64,000 bases of DNA from Telmatactis stephensoni (Eukaryota > Cnidaria > Anthozoa > Actiniaria > Isophelliidae). Below the pieces are notes generated by a model. It was not told the origin of the DNA. It did no database searches and worked only from the letters and a program-made list of their open reading frames with translations. Both the position numbers and the translations under genes were made by a program. Of this stretch, positions 63,515-64,000 are shown piece by piece (within the stretch, counting starts at the first letter, position 1; each line of letters begins with the position of its first letter). The DNA lies in NCBI GenBank assembly GCA_029948255.1, contig JALIZF010001827.1, positions 532,001 to 596,000 on the forward strand. Reading direction: 5' to 3'.

Positions 63515-64000
63515 TAATATAAAAATTAGGTACTACCTAATAGCGGAGCTCCCATTTAAATATAATAATAATTTTAAATACTTTGTTTTATTTTGACGTT
63601 TTTGATTCAAATGAATTGGGCTTGCTGTGGTAATAGGCAAACAAATATTGCATTTTGTTGTAAAAGTTGAAATAAAGACTATAGATCAAGCTTTATTTCT
63701 TGCCCTTCAGTCTCCTGAGAATTATAAGGCTTTCAACTCAGTGACCATAGTGATATTTATTCAGATATTTGTGTCAGATTTTATAATTGACTTAGTAGTA
63801 GTGCTTCATAATTCTCAGAAATAGGATGCAAAAATCCCTCAAACTGATTTCATTCACATAAATACTGAACCTAATTCAACATCCTTCAATTAAACAATTA
63901 GACATTGCAGAAAATTGTATTTAGATTTTTCTGTCTTGACAGTATTGTGGCATCTTGGTTTTTTTTTTTATTATGTAGAGTAGAATGACACTGATAAATA

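Larger units (their letters stand above)
56485..64000 (+). repeat. 2.2-kb tandem repeat array, interrupted and open at the window end
   Basis: Units start with AATATAAAAATTAGGTACTACC at about 56485, 61307 and 63516. After removing the 2,563-bp palindrome and its duplication the first period is about 2.25 kb; the second is about 2.21 kb. Unit contents include repeated 'CAAATGAATTGGGCTT(C/G)CTGTGGTAAT' boxes and (GTAT)n/(CGGA)n microsatellites at 61140-61210 and 63345-63400. Small open frames recur once per unit and are not genes. The array continues beyond base 64000. Confidence 0.8.

Noticed and set aside
61047..63824. Repeated 65-118 residue open frames
   Set aside because: They recur once per 2.2-kb tandem unit without motifs or splice signals; microsatellite runs contribute.

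Overview
The window is nuclear DNA of an animal. AT-rich host sequence carries spliced genes with GT-AG introns, tRNA-derived SINEs, many short inverted-repeat transposons and microsatellites. The host gene families and the repeat style suggest a marine invertebrate, perhaps a cnidarian or a sponge. The exact group cannot be fixed from this sequence.

Three host genes are readable. (1) On the minus strand, 13533 down past base 443, lie the first four coding exons of a gene that starts MAGRGGRGAALLQ and continues into a long Pro/Gln/Tyr-rich exon; I read it tentatively as a Piwi-like N-terminus. (2) On the plus strand, 14066-36103, is a three-exon UPF0561 (C2orf68) homologue. (3) On the minus strand, 56209-38284, is a complete 21-exon USP39 homologue (505 codons, phases consistent), the catalytically dead ubiquitin-protease-like splicing factor. 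UPF0561 and USP39 are also neighbours in human.

The most striking content is mobile DNA in the introns. (a) Intron 1 of the Piwi-like gene holds a complete 7.2-kb Kolobok-type DNA transposon (5223-12422). It has 31-bp terminal inverted repeats (TIRs), TTAA target duplications, a 13-exon THAP-DDE transposase with one in-frame stop, and an opposing second gene with the P2X7 'ballast' domain. (b) Intron 2 of the UPF0561 gene holds an 18,523-bp virus-like element (15640-34162) with perfect 91-bp TIRs (5'-AG...CT-3') and a 5-bp target duplication CATGT. It sits inside an older repeat whose uninterrupted copy at 2057-2862 serves as the empty site. The element encodes a VLTF3-like late transcription factor, a candidate double-jelly-roll capsid protein, an A32-like packaging ATPase, two paralogous small beta-rich candidate minor capsid proteins, a PSAP-motif membrane protein, a BRO-N/VRR-NUC/zinc-finger protein, arrays of C2HC fingers, several small membrane proteins, a decayed retroviral-type integrase and a 972-residue polymerase-palm-like/SF1-helicase fusion. 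Nearly every start codon sits directly on a (TA)n-ATG box. Several genes are intact, but the integrase is broken and one structural gene is split over three frames, so it is a recently integrated but now defective copy of an integrating, Polinton-like varidnavirus lineage that I cannot assign to a named group. (c) The first long USP39 intron and the region upstream of USP39 hold long palindromic elements of one family (TIR CACAGGnnGCCCA, 7-bp target duplications). One of them was itself hit by a TTAA-targeting palindrome, and one interrupts a 2.2-kb tandem repeat that runs off the right end of the window.

The rest is host intron and intergenic DNA with 10-bp minisatellites (TATTCCCCTG units in opposite orientations), MITEs, SINEs, a Penelope-like reverse transcriptase fragment and low-complexity tracts.
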